Source of the DNA: Allobosea sp.
Lineage (GTDB): Bacteria > Pseudomonadota > Alphaproteobacteria > Rhizobiales > Beijerinckiaceae
NCBI RefSeq assembly: GCF_017308075.1
Contig: NZ_JAFKFX010000031.1
Location: 1 to 64,000, forward strand
Direction of reading: 5' to 3'
Length of the DNA stretch: 64,000 bases
Shown here: piece by piece, positions 8,501 through 17,369 of the stretch
Numbering within the stretch: position 1 is the stretch's first letter
How the letters are laid out: each line of letters begins with the position of its first letter
Position numbers and translations under genes: made by a program
Notes under the pieces: model-generated
What the model was told of the DNA's origin: nothing
Seen by the model: the letters and a program-made list of their open reading frames with translations, nothing else
The model's database searches: none

Positions 8501-9541
8501 TCACCGTCCCCGCTTCGTCTCCAGGCTGCGGCTCCAGCGCGACAGCGCAAAGCAGATCAGCCAGTAGATACCGCCCGAGAACACATAGGCCTCCATGTTC
8601 ATGCCGACCCAGTTCGGATCGGCGAGCGAGGCCTGGGCGATGCCGAGCAGGTCGAGGATCGAAACGACGAGGACCAGCGTGGTGTTCTTCACCAGTGCGA
8701 TGAACTCGTTGGTGATCGCCGGCAGCGAGATCCGCAGCGCCTGCGGCAGGATGATGAACGAGGTCGCCTTCCAATAGGTCAGGCCGAGAGCGGTTGCGGC
8801 CTCGCGCTGGCCCTTGGGCAGGGCCTGCAAGCCGCCGCGCACGGCTTCCGCCATATAGGCGGCGATGCAGAAGCCGAGCCCGATCACGGCGCGCGCCAGC
8901 CGGTCGACGCCGATGCCGGTGGGCATGATCAGCGGCAGCAGCAGCGAGGCGAGGAAGATCACCGCGATGATCGGCACGCCGCGCCAGAACTCGATGAACA
9001 GCACTGCGATCAGCCGGATGACCTTGAGTTCCGACTGCCGGCCGAGCGCCAGCAGGATGCCGAGCGGGATCGCGATCAGGCTGGCATAGATCGAGATGAA
9101 GACGGTCAGCATCAGCCCGCCCCATTCGCGCGTCTCGATGGCTCTCAGGCCATATCCGCCGCCGAGCAGCCAGACGCCGAGCAGCGGCAGGATGACGAGC
9201 GCGGCAAGGCCGAGGCGCAGCCTCAGCCGCTGCGGCGCGAAGACGACGGCGCCGCCGCCGAGCAGGAAGGCGAGTCCGGCGAGATTCGGCCGCCAGCGCT
9301 CCTCGATCGGATAGAAGCCGTACATGAACTGGCCGAAGCGGGCCTTGACGAAGACCCAGCAGGCGCCGGTGCCGGTGCAGTCATTGCGCGTCTGCCCGTT
9401 CCATGTCGCGTCGATCAGCGCCCAGCGGATGATCGGGGTCGCGATCCAGGCGATGGCGGCGGCGAGCAGCAGCGTCACCACCGCCGTTACCGGCGTGCCG
9501 AACAGGCGCTCGCGCCAGCTGGTCGGGACGCCGGTCCTCAT
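8501..9541 (-). CDS. aapM: Polar amino-acid ABC transporter permease (AapM-like)
   Basis: A 346-residue inner-membrane permease of the HisM/AapM group. After an N-terminal helix and a long variable loop it has the BPD-transp-1 core from about residue 145 (GLMLTVFISIYASLIAIPLGI) with the EAA loop EAVRGGLQALPKGQREAATALGL. The late segment LVKNTTLVLVVSILDLLGIAQ is typical of Aap/Bzt permeases. Start ATG 9541 overlaps the stop of the upstream permease by four bases, showing translational coupling. The pair would form the heteromeric channel for general L-amino-acid uptake. No ATPase gene follows; the next gene downstream is convergent. Confidence 0.88.
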   Translation of the reverse strand: MRTGVPTSWRERLFGTPVTAVVTLLLAAAIAWIATPIIRWALIDATWNGQTRNDCTGTGACWVFVKARFGQFMYGFYPIEERWRPNLAGLAFLLGGGAVVFAPQRLRLRLGLAALVILPLLGVWLLGGGYGLRAIETREWGGLMLTVFISIYASLIAIPLGILLALGRQSELKVIRLIAVLFIEFWRGVPIIAVIFLASLLLPLIMPTGIGVDRLARAVIGLGFCIAAYMAEAVRGGLQALPKGQREAATALGLTYWKATSFIILPQALRISLPAITNEFIALVKNTTLVLVVSILDLLGIAQASLADPNWVGMNMEAYVFSGGIYWLICFALSRWSRSLETKRGR

Positions 9542-10707
9542 CGCGTCACCAGCGCGATGCGGGCATTGTACCAGTTCATGAAGGCCGAGACGGCGAGGCC
9601 GATGACCAGATAGACGGCGAGCGTCATGGCGATGATCTCGATCGCCTGGCCGGTATTGTTGAGTGCCGAGCCCATGAACAGGCTGACCACGTCGGGATAG
9701 GCGATCGCGGCGCCGAAGGACGAGTTCTTCAGCACGTTGAGATATTGGTTGGTCATTGGTGGCGTCATCACCCGCAGCGCCTGCGGGATGGTGACGAGCC
9801 GCAGCGTCGGGCCGGGCCTGAGGCCGAGCGCCGCCGAGGCCTCGATCTGGCCGTGCGGCACCGACTGGATGCCGCCGCGCACGATCTCGGCGATGAAGCC
9901 GGCGGTATAGGTGACCAATGCCGCCAGCAGCGCGACGAACTCCGGGATGACGACGAAGCCGCCGCGGTAGTTGAAGCCGCGCAGCACGGGAATGTCCCAG
10001 CGCGTCGCCAGCGTCGCCCAGGCAAGCGCGAGGACGGGGACGAGGACGAGCAGCAGCAGGCCGATACGCAGCACCGGCGCGTCGCGCCCGGTCGCTTCCT
10101 TGCGACGCCTGGCCCAGCGCAGGAACAGCCAGTGCAGCAGGCAGGAGACGGCGATCGCGATGAAGGCGTAGCGGAAGTTGGCGCCGGCATCGGGCAGCGG
10201 GATGGTCAGGCCGCGATTGTTGAGGAAGGCGACGCCGAAGACCGACAGGCTCTCGCGCGGCGCGGGCAGGGCGGCGATGACACCGAAATACCAGAACAGC
10301 ACGAAGAACAGCAGCGGGATGTTGCGGACGAACTCGACATAGGCGCCGGCCATGGCCTGGACGAGCCAGATCGAGGAGAGCCGGGCGATGCCGATCAGGA
10401 AGCCGAGCAGCGTCGAGAGCACCAGCGCGATCACCGTCACTAGCAGCGTATTGGCGACGCCGGCCCAGAACAGGGAGAGGATGTTGTCGGACTGTGTGTA
10501 ATTGGTGATGACGAAGGGGACCTCGATGCCGGAGGTCCGCCAGAGGAAATCGAAGCCCGAGGCGATGCCGGCCTGGACCATGTTCTGCGAGGCGTTGCGG
10601 ATGAAGTAGATCAGCAGCGCCGCAAGTCCGATCAGCAGCGCGGCCTGGTAGAACCAGTCGCGCACCCGCTTGTCGTTGATGAAGGCGAGGGCTTTGCTCA
10701 CGATCAC
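9538..10707 (-). CDS. aapQ: Polar amino-acid ABC transporter permease (AapQ-like)
   Basis: A 389-residue permease with the long periplasmic insertion typical of AapQ/BztB. The core spans from VTVIALVLSTLLGFLIGIARL to the EAA loop EIVRGGIQSVPHGQIEASAALGL and ends with LNNTGQAIEIIAMT. Start is uncertain: GTG 10707 (or GTG 10701) was chosen because upstream ATGs lie inside the REP element at 10738-10843 and give a non-conserved extension. A weak GCGAG lies upstream. It is the first permease after the binding-protein gene and overlaps aapM by four bases. Confidence 0.83.
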   Translation of the reverse strand: MIVSKALAFINDKRVRDWFYQAALLIGLAALLIYFIRNASQNMVQAGIASGFDFLWRTSGIEVPFVITNYTQSDNILSLFWAGVANTLLVTVIALVLSTLLGFLIGIARLSSIWLVQAMAGAYVEFVRNIPLLFFVLFWYFGVIAALPAPRESLSVFGVAFLNNRGLTIPLPDAGANFRYAFIAIAVSCLLHWLFLRWARRRKEATGRDAPVLRIGLLLLVLVPVLALAWATLATRWDIPVLRGFNYRGGFVVIPEFVALLAALVTYTAGFIAEIVRGGIQSVPHGQIEASAALGLRPGPTLRLVTIPQALRVMTPPMTNQYLNVLKNSSFGAAIAYPDVVSLFMGSALNNTGQAIEIIAMTLAVYLVIGLAVSAFMNWYNARIALVTR

Positions 10708-10737
10708 AGGCTCGCTGAGAAGGCTGAAAGTGCGGGC

Positions 10738-10843
10738 CGTCATTCCGGCCGCAGCGAAGCGAAGGGCTGGAATCCATCGCCGGGCGAGGCGCTCCACGAT
10801 GGATTCCGGAGCTGCGCGGCTAAGCCGCTGGTCCGGAATGACG
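10738..10843. repeat. Dispersed CGTCATTCCGGCCGCAGCGAAGC element, copy 2
   Basis: Same ends and length as the copy at 8251-8356: CGTCATTCCGGCCGCAGCGAAGC on the left and CCGGAATGACG on the right. Here the internal arms ATCCATCG / CGATGGAT also pair, so the transcript could form a long hairpin. It sits between the binding-protein gene and the permeases, a position where REP hairpins often stabilise upstream mRNA and favour binding-protein expression. Confidence 0.82.
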
Positions 10844-10881
10844 GCGGTTCCGGCGCCTGAGGCGCAGCCGCCGTCCCGCTC

Positions 10882-11910
10882 TCACTGGAAGGGCGGCGTG
10901 AAGAGCAGCCCGCCCTTGGTCCAGAGCTGGTTCTGGCCGCGCTCGAGCTTCAGCGTCGAGCCCATGCCGACGGTGCGCTCATAGCTCTCGCCATAGTTTC
11001 CGACCTGCTTGATCACCTTGTACATCCAGTCGTCGGGCAGCCCCATCATCGCGCCGAAGCCGCCCTCGGCGCCGAGCAGGCGGCGGACCTCGGTGTTCTT
11101 CGAGTTCGCCTTCATCTCGTCGACGTTCTTGGAGGTCACGCCGAGCATTTCGGCGGCGATGGTGCCGTTCAGTACCCAGCGCACGATCAGCTGCCAGCGC
11201 TCGTCGCCCCAGCGCGTCACCGGGCCCTGCGGGTCGTTCGAGATCGGCTTGGTCAGGATGATGTGGTCGTCCGGGACCTTGAGCTTGACGCGCTGGCCGG
11301 CGAGGGCGCCGACGCCGGCGGTATAGGCGTCGCAGCGGCCGCTGTCATAGGCGGTGATGGCGTCGTCATTCTTCTGGAAGTTGGTGATGGTCACCTTGAG
11401 GTTGCGCTCGCGGAACCAGTCGGCGGCGTTCTTCTCCTCGGTCGAGCCGGCGGCGACGCAGATCGAGGCGCCGTCGAGATCCTCTGCCGACTTCACATTC
11501 GCCTTCTTGCGGACGATGAAGGTCTGGCCTTCGTAGAAGTTGATGCCCTGGAAGTTCAGGCCGAGCGTGGCGTTGCGCGAGAAGGTGATGGTCGAGTTGC
11601 GCGAGAGCAGGTCGACCTGGCCCGATTGCAGGATCGGCCAGCGTTGCTGCACCGAAGTCGGCGTGAACTTGACCTTGGTGGCGTCGCCGAGCACGGCGGC
11701 AGCCAGCGCCTTGCAATAGTCGACGTCGAGGCCGGTCCATTCGCCTTTGTCATTGGCGAAGGAGAAGCCGGGCAGGCCGAGATGCACGCCGCATTCGATA
11801 TGGCCGCGCGCCTTGACGGCATCGAGCGTCGGGCTCGGCGCGAGCTGCTGGGCGAGCGCCATCGAGGCGCTGCCGGCGAAGATGGCTCCTGCGAGGTAGA
11901 TGGTCTTCAT
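10882..11910 (-). CDS. aapJ: Amino-acid ABC transporter substrate-binding protein (AapJ-like)
   Basis: A 342-residue periplasmic binding protein with a signal peptide cut after SMALA. The SBP_bac_3 domain begins TLDAVKARGHIECGVHLGLPGFS, close to AapJ/BztA. Further signs are GLDVDYCKALAAAVLGD, LLSRNSTITFSRNATLGLNF and SAEDLDGASICVAAGSTEE. AapJ-type proteins accept many polar L-amino acids. Two permease genes follow on the same strand after the REP element, completing J-Q-M, while the ATPase subunit aapP is absent from the window. It may use an ATPase encoded elsewhere. Confidence 0.88.
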   Translation of the reverse strand: MKTIYLAGAIFAGSASMALAQQLAPSPTLDAVKARGHIECGVHLGLPGFSFANDKGEWTGLDVDYCKALAAAVLGDATKVKFTPTSVQQRWPILQSGQVDLLSRNSTITFSRNATLGLNFQGINFYEGQTFIVRKKANVKSAEDLDGASICVAAGSTEEKNAADWFRERNLKVTITNFQKNDDAITAYDSGRCDAYTAGVGALAGQRVKLKVPDDHIILTKPISNDPQGPVTRWGDERWQLIVRWVLNGTIAAEMLGVTSKNVDEMKANSKNTEVRRLLGAEGGFGAMMGLPDDWMYKVIKQVGNYGESYERTVGMGSTLKLERGQNQLWTKGGLLFTPPFQ

Positions 11911-12016
11911 GTCGCTCCCCTGCGTCCTTAGGCGTCATGCGCGGCGCTGGGGCTGACTATGCAACAGGCGCATCGGGAGAGGTAGGGGGGGCGACAAATC
12001 TAGCTGACGTCTTCCG

Positions 12017-12349
12017 TCACCAGCCGCGCTGGGCCTTGATCGCGCGCTTCTGCATCTCCTTCTGATCCTTCCAATAGGCCTTCTGGTCCTGCCGCTGCAT
12101 CTCGTAATAGTCGCGGATGCGCTCCTTGCGCGAGGTCGAGTTGCGGTAGTCCTTCCAGTCGTAATGGTCGTCATGGACATCGTCGTCGCCGAGCGCGTCG
12201 AGGAAGTTCTTCAGCAGCGAGCGCGCCGGCTCGACTGGCAGGGCTTGCGTGCCGATCGGCAAGGGCGCGAAGGCGGGCGCCGCGATCGCGACCGGCGCGG
12301 CCGCAATGAAGGCGGCCAGGCTCAGAATGAGGGCAGGGCGGAGAATCAT
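12017..12349 (-). CDS. Small secreted protein of unknown function
   Basis: A 110-residue protein with a clear Sec signal peptide (residues about 1-25, ending AAPAFA). The mature part is acidic in the middle (DALGDDDVHDDHYDW) and strongly charged, with RKERIRDYYEMQRQDQK, near the C-terminus, likely helical. No family was recognised. Start ATG 12349 is preceded by GAGGAT. It lies 25 bases downstream of the serine hydrolase stop on the same strand, so the two may be co-transcribed. A periplasmic location is inferred. Confidence 0.6.
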   Translation of the reverse strand: MILRPALILSLAAFIAAAPVAIAAPAFAPLPIGTQALPVEPARSLLKNFLDALGDDDVHDDHYDWKDYRNSTSRKERIRDYYEMQRQDQKAYWKDQKEMQKRAIKAQRGW

Positions 12350-12374
12350 GTCGGATATCCTCGCTGTGGCCGGA

Positions 12375-13922
12375 TCACTGTGCCGGCGCTCGGCTGAAGA
12401 GATGCGGCAGCTCGGGGCTGAGCCAGCGCAGCTGCGTGATCCTGCCATTGTTGTCGGGCTCGAAGCGCAGCCGGGTGAAGGCCTCGCCGCCGCTCATCGC
12501 CACCGGGGCGGCAAAGTCGCCGACCGGTGCGAGCGTCGCCGCGAACAGGAAAGGGTCGTCCCGACTCGCTTCGAGCAGGCCGATGGCCTCGGTCGCCTCC
12601 AGTTTCATCTGGAGGTTGCCGTTGACCAGGGTGATGGTCGCCTCGCCGAGGATCCGCGAGACATAGGTTCCGGCGAGGGCGGAGGCATTGGCAGCCAGGG
12701 GGCCGGGGACGAAGCCGGCGGCCTCTTTCAGCGCGGCTTCGCGCTTGGCCTTCGCGGCGGCGGCGCCGAGCGCAATATTGTCGACGACCGGATTGCCGAG
12801 GACGCGGTCGTAGAACCACATGCCCAATGCGTCCGCCATGCCGCTATTCTCGAGATTGGTCAGGATGACGATGCCGGTCCTGGCATCGGGCAGGAAGCCC
12901 GCATGGGCGCCGAAGCCGAAGGTTCCGCCATTGTGCCAGATTACCCGCCCGCGCGGCGTCGCGCTGATGATCCAGCCGACCGCATAGCTGGTCCGCTCGT
13001 TCATGGCGACGCGCGGCGTCCAGGTTACGTCGAGATGCTCTTCCGAGACGACGACCTTGCCGTTGAAAATGCCGCGGCCGAGCTGCAGGCGCAGCCATTT
13101 CGCCATGTCGGGCACGTTCGAGTTGAGCCCCCCGGCGGGCCCGTGCGCATAGGGGAAGGAGGGATGGAACGGCACCGCGACGGGGGCGGCGTCGAGCCGG
13201 TGCCCGGTCGCGTGGTCTGCGGCTTTCTCGATCGCCTCGGCGCTCGCCGTGGTCGATGCCATGCCCAGCGGGTCGAGCACGCTGCGCTTCAGAGAGGCGA
13301 ACCAGGAGGGCGTGCCATTGGCCTTGGCGACGATCTCGCCGCCGACGATATGCGGGATGTTGAGATAGCGGAAATCAGAGCGGAAGGCGCCTGTCTGCGG
13401 CGCCACGCGCATCGAGCGGATCAGCGTTGCCCTGTCGAAGCCGAGCAGGGCGAGAGCGTCATTGACGTAAGGCGTCAGCCCGGAACGCTGCGCCGCGAGG
13501 TCGAGCACGCGGAAGTCGCGGGTGATCCAGGGATCGGAGAGCTGGAAGGCGGGGTGATGGTCGATCACCGGGTCGTTCCAGCCGATCCGGCCGGCATCGA
13601 CCGCCTGCGCCAGCGTCACACCGAGAAAGGCCTTTGTCGTCGAGCCGACCTGGAACAGCGTCTCCGCGCCCACCGCTTCGGGCTTGCCCTGGGCTTTGAC
13701 ACCAAAACCCTTGGCGTAGATCAGCTTGTCGTCATGGACGATGCCGAGCGCGACGCCGGGCACCGAAAACGCCTTCATGCCGGCGGCGACCTGCTTCTCC
13801 AGCTCCGGCAACAGCGCCTCGATCGTTGCTTGGCTCGGCTCCTGCGCCTGCACGCCGCTGACGGTCAACGCGCCGGCGAGCGCAAGGCCGCGCAGAAAGG
13901 TGGCTCCCAGGAAACGCTTCAT
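12375..13922 (-). CDS. Secreted class-C-type serine hydrolase (beta-lactamase family)
   Basis: A 515-residue protein with a signal peptide ending VQA and the penicillin-binding-protein-like beta-lactamase fold. The nucleophile motif is STTK (residues 94-97), the second motif YLN occurs near residue 182, and HNGG near 331 replaces KTG. This HXG form is typical of class-C-like esterases and D-aminopeptidases (EstB, LACTB, AmpH). A C-terminal extension of about 130 residues resembles the lipocalin-like DUF3471 tail. Start 13922 has GGAG upstream; in-frame upstream ATGs give no signal peptide. Substrate is unknown; clinical beta-lactamase activity is not implied. Confidence 0.85.
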   Translation of the reverse strand: MKRFLGATFLRGLALAGALTVSGVQAQEPSQATIEALLPELEKQVAAGMKAFSVPGVALGIVHDDKLIYAKGFGVKAQGKPEAVGAETLFQVGSTTKAFLGVTLAQAVDAGRIGWNDPVIDHHPAFQLSDPWITRDFRVLDLAAQRSGLTPYVNDALALLGFDRATLIRSMRVAPQTGAFRSDFRYLNIPHIVGGEIVAKANGTPSWFASLKRSVLDPLGMASTTASAEAIEKAADHATGHRLDAAPVAVPFHPSFPYAHGPAGGLNSNVPDMAKWLRLQLGRGIFNGKVVVSEEHLDVTWTPRVAMNERTSYAVGWIISATPRGRVIWHNGGTFGFGAHAGFLPDARTGIVILTNLENSGMADALGMWFYDRVLGNPVVDNIALGAAAAKAKREAALKEAAGFVPGPLAANASALAGTYVSRILGEATITLVNGNLQMKLEATEAIGLLEASRDDPFLFAATLAPVGDFAAPVAMSGGEAFTRLRFEPDNNGRITQLRWLSPELPHLFSRAPAQ

Positions 13923-14070
13923 CCAGTCGCTCCAGAACATTGAAAAGGCCGAAAATTCGCGGCTAGGAGGCGCGGCGGGCCTGGCAGATGGCCGCAAGCT
14001 TGCATGGTCTTGTCTGCCGTTAGGTAAACAGGATCGGGAGATTCTGACCAGATGTTGTGTCGGTCCGGTG

Positions 14071-14835
14071 TCAGCCCGGCAGGAAGGCGAGCCGGCCATC
14101 GGCATCGCGCACAGTCTCGACCGCGCTGCCGTAGAGCGCGACGAGATTATCCGGTGTCAGCAGGGCGGCTGCGGGCCCGCTCGCCAAGGCGTGCCCGTCG
14201 CGCAGCAGCATTACCCGGTCGGCATAGCGCAGTGCCTGGTTCGGGTCGTGCGTGGTGAAGAGCACGCCGAGCCCCTCCGCCGCGAGCCGGCGGATCTGTG
14301 CCATCACCTTGCCCTGGTTGCCGAAATCGAGGCTGGCGGTCGGCTCGTCGAGGATGATGTAGCGCGGTTCCTGCGCCAGAGCGCGGGCGACGAGCGCGAG
14401 TTGCCGCTCGCCGCCGGAGATCTCGGTGTAAGGCCGCTTTGCCAGCGCCGCGATCCCGAGCCGTTCCAGCATGGCGCGTGCGACCGCGCGGTCATGCGCG
14501 GAGGGGGCCGCGAAGAGCCCGGCATGAGCCGTGCGGCCCATCAGGACGATCTCGGCGACGGTGAAGGCGAAGGTGCCGGCATGGGCCTGCGGCACATAGC
14601 CGAGCGCCCGCGCCCGCGCGCCGATACCGAGCGCGGCCAGTGGCTGGCCGTCGAGGCTGAGGCCGCCGCCGCGGGCAGGCAGCAGGCCGAGCAGGGTCTT
14701 GAGCAGTGTGGTCTTGCCATGGCCGTTCGGGCCGAGCAGGGCCATCACCTCGCCGGCCTTCAGGGCAAGTTCGATGTCGCGGCCGATCTCGCGCTCGCGA
14801 TAGCCATAGGCGAGGGCGCTGGCTGCGAGGCTCAT
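14071..14835 (-). CDS. FecE/MolC-type ABC transporter ATPase
   Basis: A 254-residue ATPase with Walker A LLGPNGHGKTTLL, Q-loop YVPQAH, signature ISGGERQLALVARAL, Walker B YIILDEPTASLD and switch histidine TTHD. It matches the siderophore/cobalamin/MolC class. Its ATG overlaps the permease stop (ATGA), so they are coupled. Sequence alone cannot separate iron-siderophore from molybdate/tungstate import. The six-gene operon context with tupA and modA favours an oxyanion role, as in Haemophilus MolBCA. That assignment is inference. Confidence 0.88.
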   Translation of the reverse strand: MSLAASALAYGYREREIGRDIELALKAGEVMALLGPNGHGKTTLLKTLLGLLPARGGGLSLDGQPLAALGIGARARALGYVPQAHAGTFAFTVAEIVLMGRTAHAGLFAAPSAHDRAVARAMLERLGIAALAKRPYTEISGGERQLALVARALAQEPRYIILDEPTASLDFGNQGKVMAQIRRLAAEGLGVLFTTHDPNQALRYADRVMLLRDGHALASGPAAALLTPDNLVALYGSAVETVRDADGRLAFLPG

Positions 14836-15845
14836 GACCAGCCCCCGCGTGCCGAGGCCAGCAGCCAGATGAAGAAGGGCGTCCCGATCACGGCGGTGAG
14901 GATGCCGAGCGGGGTCTCGACCGGCGCGGCGGTGCGGGCGAGCGTATCGATGGCGAGGAGATAGCCGGCTCCGAGGATCGCCGCCGTCGGCAGCAACCGG
15001 CTGAAATCCGGCCCGACCAGGAAGCGCGCCAGATGCGGCACGACGAGGCCGACCCAGCCGATGATGCCTGCGGCCGCGACGCTGGCAGCCGTCACCAGCG
15101 TCGCCGCGGCGACGATGGCGATGCGCAAGGGACCGGTGGCTAGGCCGAGGGCCCGGGCCTCCTCCTCCGGAAGGGACATCACGTTCATCCGCCAGCGCAA
15201 GGCGAGCAGCACGCCGGTGCCGACCAGGACCGGGCCGAGCAAAGGCAGGAGATCGGGCCTGGCGGTGCCCGCGAGGCTGCCGAGCAGCCAGAAGGTGATC
15301 GCCGGCAGCTGGTTGTAGGGGTCGGCCCAGTATTTGATCAGCCCGATTCCGGCCCCGAGCAGCGAGCCGACGACGACGCCGGTCAGTACCAGCACCAGCA
15401 CCGGATCGCCGCGCCTGATCGTCGAGCCGACCGCATAAACCGCGCCGACGGCGACGAGCCCGCCGACGAAGGCGGCGAGCTGGATCGCCAGCAGGCCGAG
15501 TGAGAGATAGATGCCGATGACCGCACCCAGCGCCGCGCCGGAGGAGGCGCCGAGGATGTCCGGGGAGACGAGCGGGTTGCGGAACAGGCCTTGGAAGGCG
15601 GCGCCGGCGACGGCGAGCGCCGCGCCGCACAGGATCGCCGCGAGGACGCGTGGGCCGCGAATGTTCCAGATCACGGTCTCGACCTGCGGCGGCAGATCGG
15701 ATGGCCTGCCCGAGAGCCATGCCCAGATCGAGCCGATGATATCGCCCGGGCCGACCGGAAACCGGCCGAGCGCGAAAGCGCCGATCACGGCGAGCCCGAG
15801 CAGTCCGAGGGCGATCAGGTTGCCGCGCAGGGGAGACGAGGCCAA
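14832..15845 (-). CDS. FecCD/MolB-type ABC permease
   Basis: A 337-residue permease of the FecCD family with about ten helices. Conserved segments are RGPRVLAAILCGAALAVAGAAFQGLFRNPLVSPD, here spread over residues about 63-97, and the coupling region AAGIIGWVGLVVPHLARFLVG. Start ATG 15845 lies four bases after the binding-protein stop and its own stop overlaps the ATPase start. It forms the inner-membrane homodimer of the import system. Homologues carry ferric siderophores, B12, haem or, in MolB, molybdate; the neighbouring genes point to the last. Confidence 0.9.
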   Translation of the reverse strand: MASSPLRGNLIALGLLGLAVIGAFALGRFPVGPGDIIGSIWAWLSGRPSDLPPQVETVIWNIRGPRVLAAILCGAALAVAGAAFQGLFRNPLVSPDILGASSGAALGAVIGIYLSLGLLAIQLAAFVGGLVAVGAVYAVGSTIRRGDPVLVLVLTGVVVGSLLGAGIGLIKYWADPYNQLPAITFWLLGSLAGTARPDLLPLLGPVLVGTGVLLALRWRMNVMSLPEEEARALGLATGPLRIAIVAAATLVTAASVAAAGIIGWVGLVVPHLARFLVGPDFSRLLPTAAILGAGYLLAIDTLARTAAPVETPLGILTAVIGTPFFIWLLASARGGWS

Positions 15846-15849
15846 GGGG

Positions 15850-16884
15850 TTACCCCCGCCCCGCGAGCACGCGGTCGAGCTGTGCCTCGCTCGGCGTCAC
15901 CTGGTAGAACAGGCTGTGGAAATCGCGGGCGAGCTTGCGGATATCTTCCGGGAACTGTGCGGGATAGAGCAGCTTCGCCAGCCACCAGAGGCCGATCATC
16001 CGGTTGACCGAGGGCGGGAAGTCGACCCAGCCGAAAGGCAGTTTCGGCGAGAGATGCACGCGGCCCTCGCGCACCGCTCTGACCCCGGCCCAGCTCGGAT
16101 CGCTGCGCACGCTCTCGGCGAAGGCAAGATCGATCGTCACGATCACGTCGGGGTTCCAGGCCAGCACCTGTTCCAGCGAAACCTGGGCGAGGCCGCTGCC
16201 TGGCTGATCCGCCGCGACATTGCGGGCGCCGACGAAGCCGAGCGTCTCGACATTGATCGAGCCGCCGAGCCCGGTCTCCAGCCCGCGCGGGCCGCGGGCA
16301 TAGTAGACGCGCGGCCGCTGCTCGGCCGGGATTGCAGCGATGCGCCCGCTTATCGTCGCCATCGTCTCCTCGCACCAGCGCGCCAGCGTCTCGGCCCGCT
16401 CGGAGCGGCCAGTGAGACGGCCGAGGATGCGATAGCTCGCGGGGATCTGAGCGAAACGCCCGTCCAGCAGCGCATAGGGGATGCCGGTCTGCGACTGTAC
16501 CCGCTCGGCCAGTTCGACATAGGTCCGGCCGGTCGAGCCTGAATCGATGATCAGGTCCGGCTTGAGCTGCAGCACCGCCTCGAGATTGGCACTGTTGCCG
16601 CGCCCGGTGATCCGGCCGATCTCGGGCCGGTCGCCAATGCCCGGCAGCAGGAATTCGCGCTCCTCCGGCCGATTGGCGCGCGGCCAGCCGAGCAGCAATT
16701 CGGGCGCGAGCGTGTAGATCTGGATCGCCGCCGGCGGCCCGGCCGGGAAGATGCGCTCGACCTTGCCGGGAACCGGCACCTCGCGCCCGGCGCCGTCGCG
16801 AACGGTCGCGGCGTGGGCGAGGCGCGGCGATGCCAGTACGGCAGCGACGCCTGCCAGCAGGGCGCGCCTGTCAGGGCCCAGCAT
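15850..16884 (-). CDS. Class-III periplasmic binding protein (FecB/BtuF/MolA-like)
   Basis: A 344-residue binding protein with a signal region ending LAHA and two small lobes joined by a long helix. Family signs are DGAGREVPVPGKVERI near the N-terminus, NLEAVLQLKPDLIID, and the C-terminal WVDFPPSVNRMIGLWWLAKLLYP. The last resembles the MolA/BtuF group more than ferrichrome-binding proteins. Its start overlaps the trmO stop by 14 bases. The gene is embedded behind tupA and modA, so a molybdate or tungstate ligand is inferred by analogy with Haemophilus MolA. An iron-siderophore ligand remains possible. Confidence 0.85.
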   Translation of the reverse strand: MLGPDRRALLAGVAAVLASPRLAHAATVRDGAGREVPVPGKVERIFPAGPPAAIQIYTLAPELLLGWPRANRPEEREFLLPGIGDRPEIGRITGRGNSANLEAVLQLKPDLIIDSGSTGRTYVELAERVQSQTGIPYALLDGRFAQIPASYRILGRLTGRSERAETLARWCEETMATISGRIAAIPAEQRPRVYYARGPRGLETGLGGSINVETLGFVGARNVAADQPGSGLAQVSLEQVLAWNPDVIVTIDLAFAESVRSDPSWAGVRAVREGRVHLSPKLPFGWVDFPPSVNRMIGLWWLAKLLYPAQFPEDIRKLARDFHSLFYQVTPSEAQLDRVLAGRG

Positions 16885-17350
16885 GGCTTTTCTCCACCCG
16901 GGCGGACGAATGCGGGCAGCGCCAGGGCTTGATGTCGACCAGCGGCGTGCCGTCGAGGCAGTCGAGCCCGCGCACGAGCAGGACGCCGTCCTCGACGCCC
17001 TCCAGCTTCACCCGCGACAGGGCGATCGGGTTCGGCCGCACCGGCGAGCGCAAGGCGAAGGTGCCGGAGACGGCACCGCCACGCGGCGTCTGCGTCAGCA
17101 GATCGCGCCGCGCTTCGTGCATCCAGTAGAGGATGTCGAGCTCGTCGAAGGCCTCGATGCCGAGCAGCGCCGGGCGAAAGGCCGGATCGAGTTCTATCCG
17201 GCAGAGCGGCCCATCCTGGCTGCCGCGGCGCGGGCACTGGTCGCGTGTCGCGAAAGGCGTGCGGATGCGGCCGATGAAGACGAGATGCGCATCGCTTCGC
17301 TCGGGCAGGGGGGCTTCGGTCTCGCCCGGCCGCGTCGCTTGCCAATCCAT
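16871..17350 (-). CDS. trmO: TrmO-like tRNA t6A37 methyltransferase (UPF0066)
   Basis: A 159-residue protein of the TrmO/YaeB (UPF0066) fold, which uses SAM to methylate N6-threonylcarbamoyladenosine at position 37 of threonine tRNAs. Signs are FIGRIRTPFATRDQCPRRG, FDELDILYWMHEARR, the core RSPVRPNPIALSRVKLEGVE and LDGTPLVDIKPW. E. coli TrmO is longer (about 235 residues) with a C-terminal extension missing here. ATG 17350 has AGGA at good spacing; ATG 17383 would overlap modA. The gene lies inside an oxyanion-uptake operon and overlaps the next gene, so a metal-related role of this short form is possible. Confidence 0.85.
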   Translation of the reverse strand: MDWQATRPGETEAPLPERSDAHLVFIGRIRTPFATRDQCPRRGSQDGPLCRIELDPAFRPALLGIEAFDELDILYWMHEARRDLLTQTPRGGAVSGTFALRSPVRPNPIALSRVKLEGVEDGVLLVRGLDCLDGTPLVDIKPWRCPHSSARVEKSHAGP

Positions 17351-17369
17351 GCCCGCCGTCCTGTTTCGT

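Noticed and set aside
14071-16884. Plain iron-siderophore ABC transporter
   Set aside because: No TonB receptor, siderophore gene or Fur-like site adjoins it and it is in one operon with tupA and modA; kept as an alternative only.
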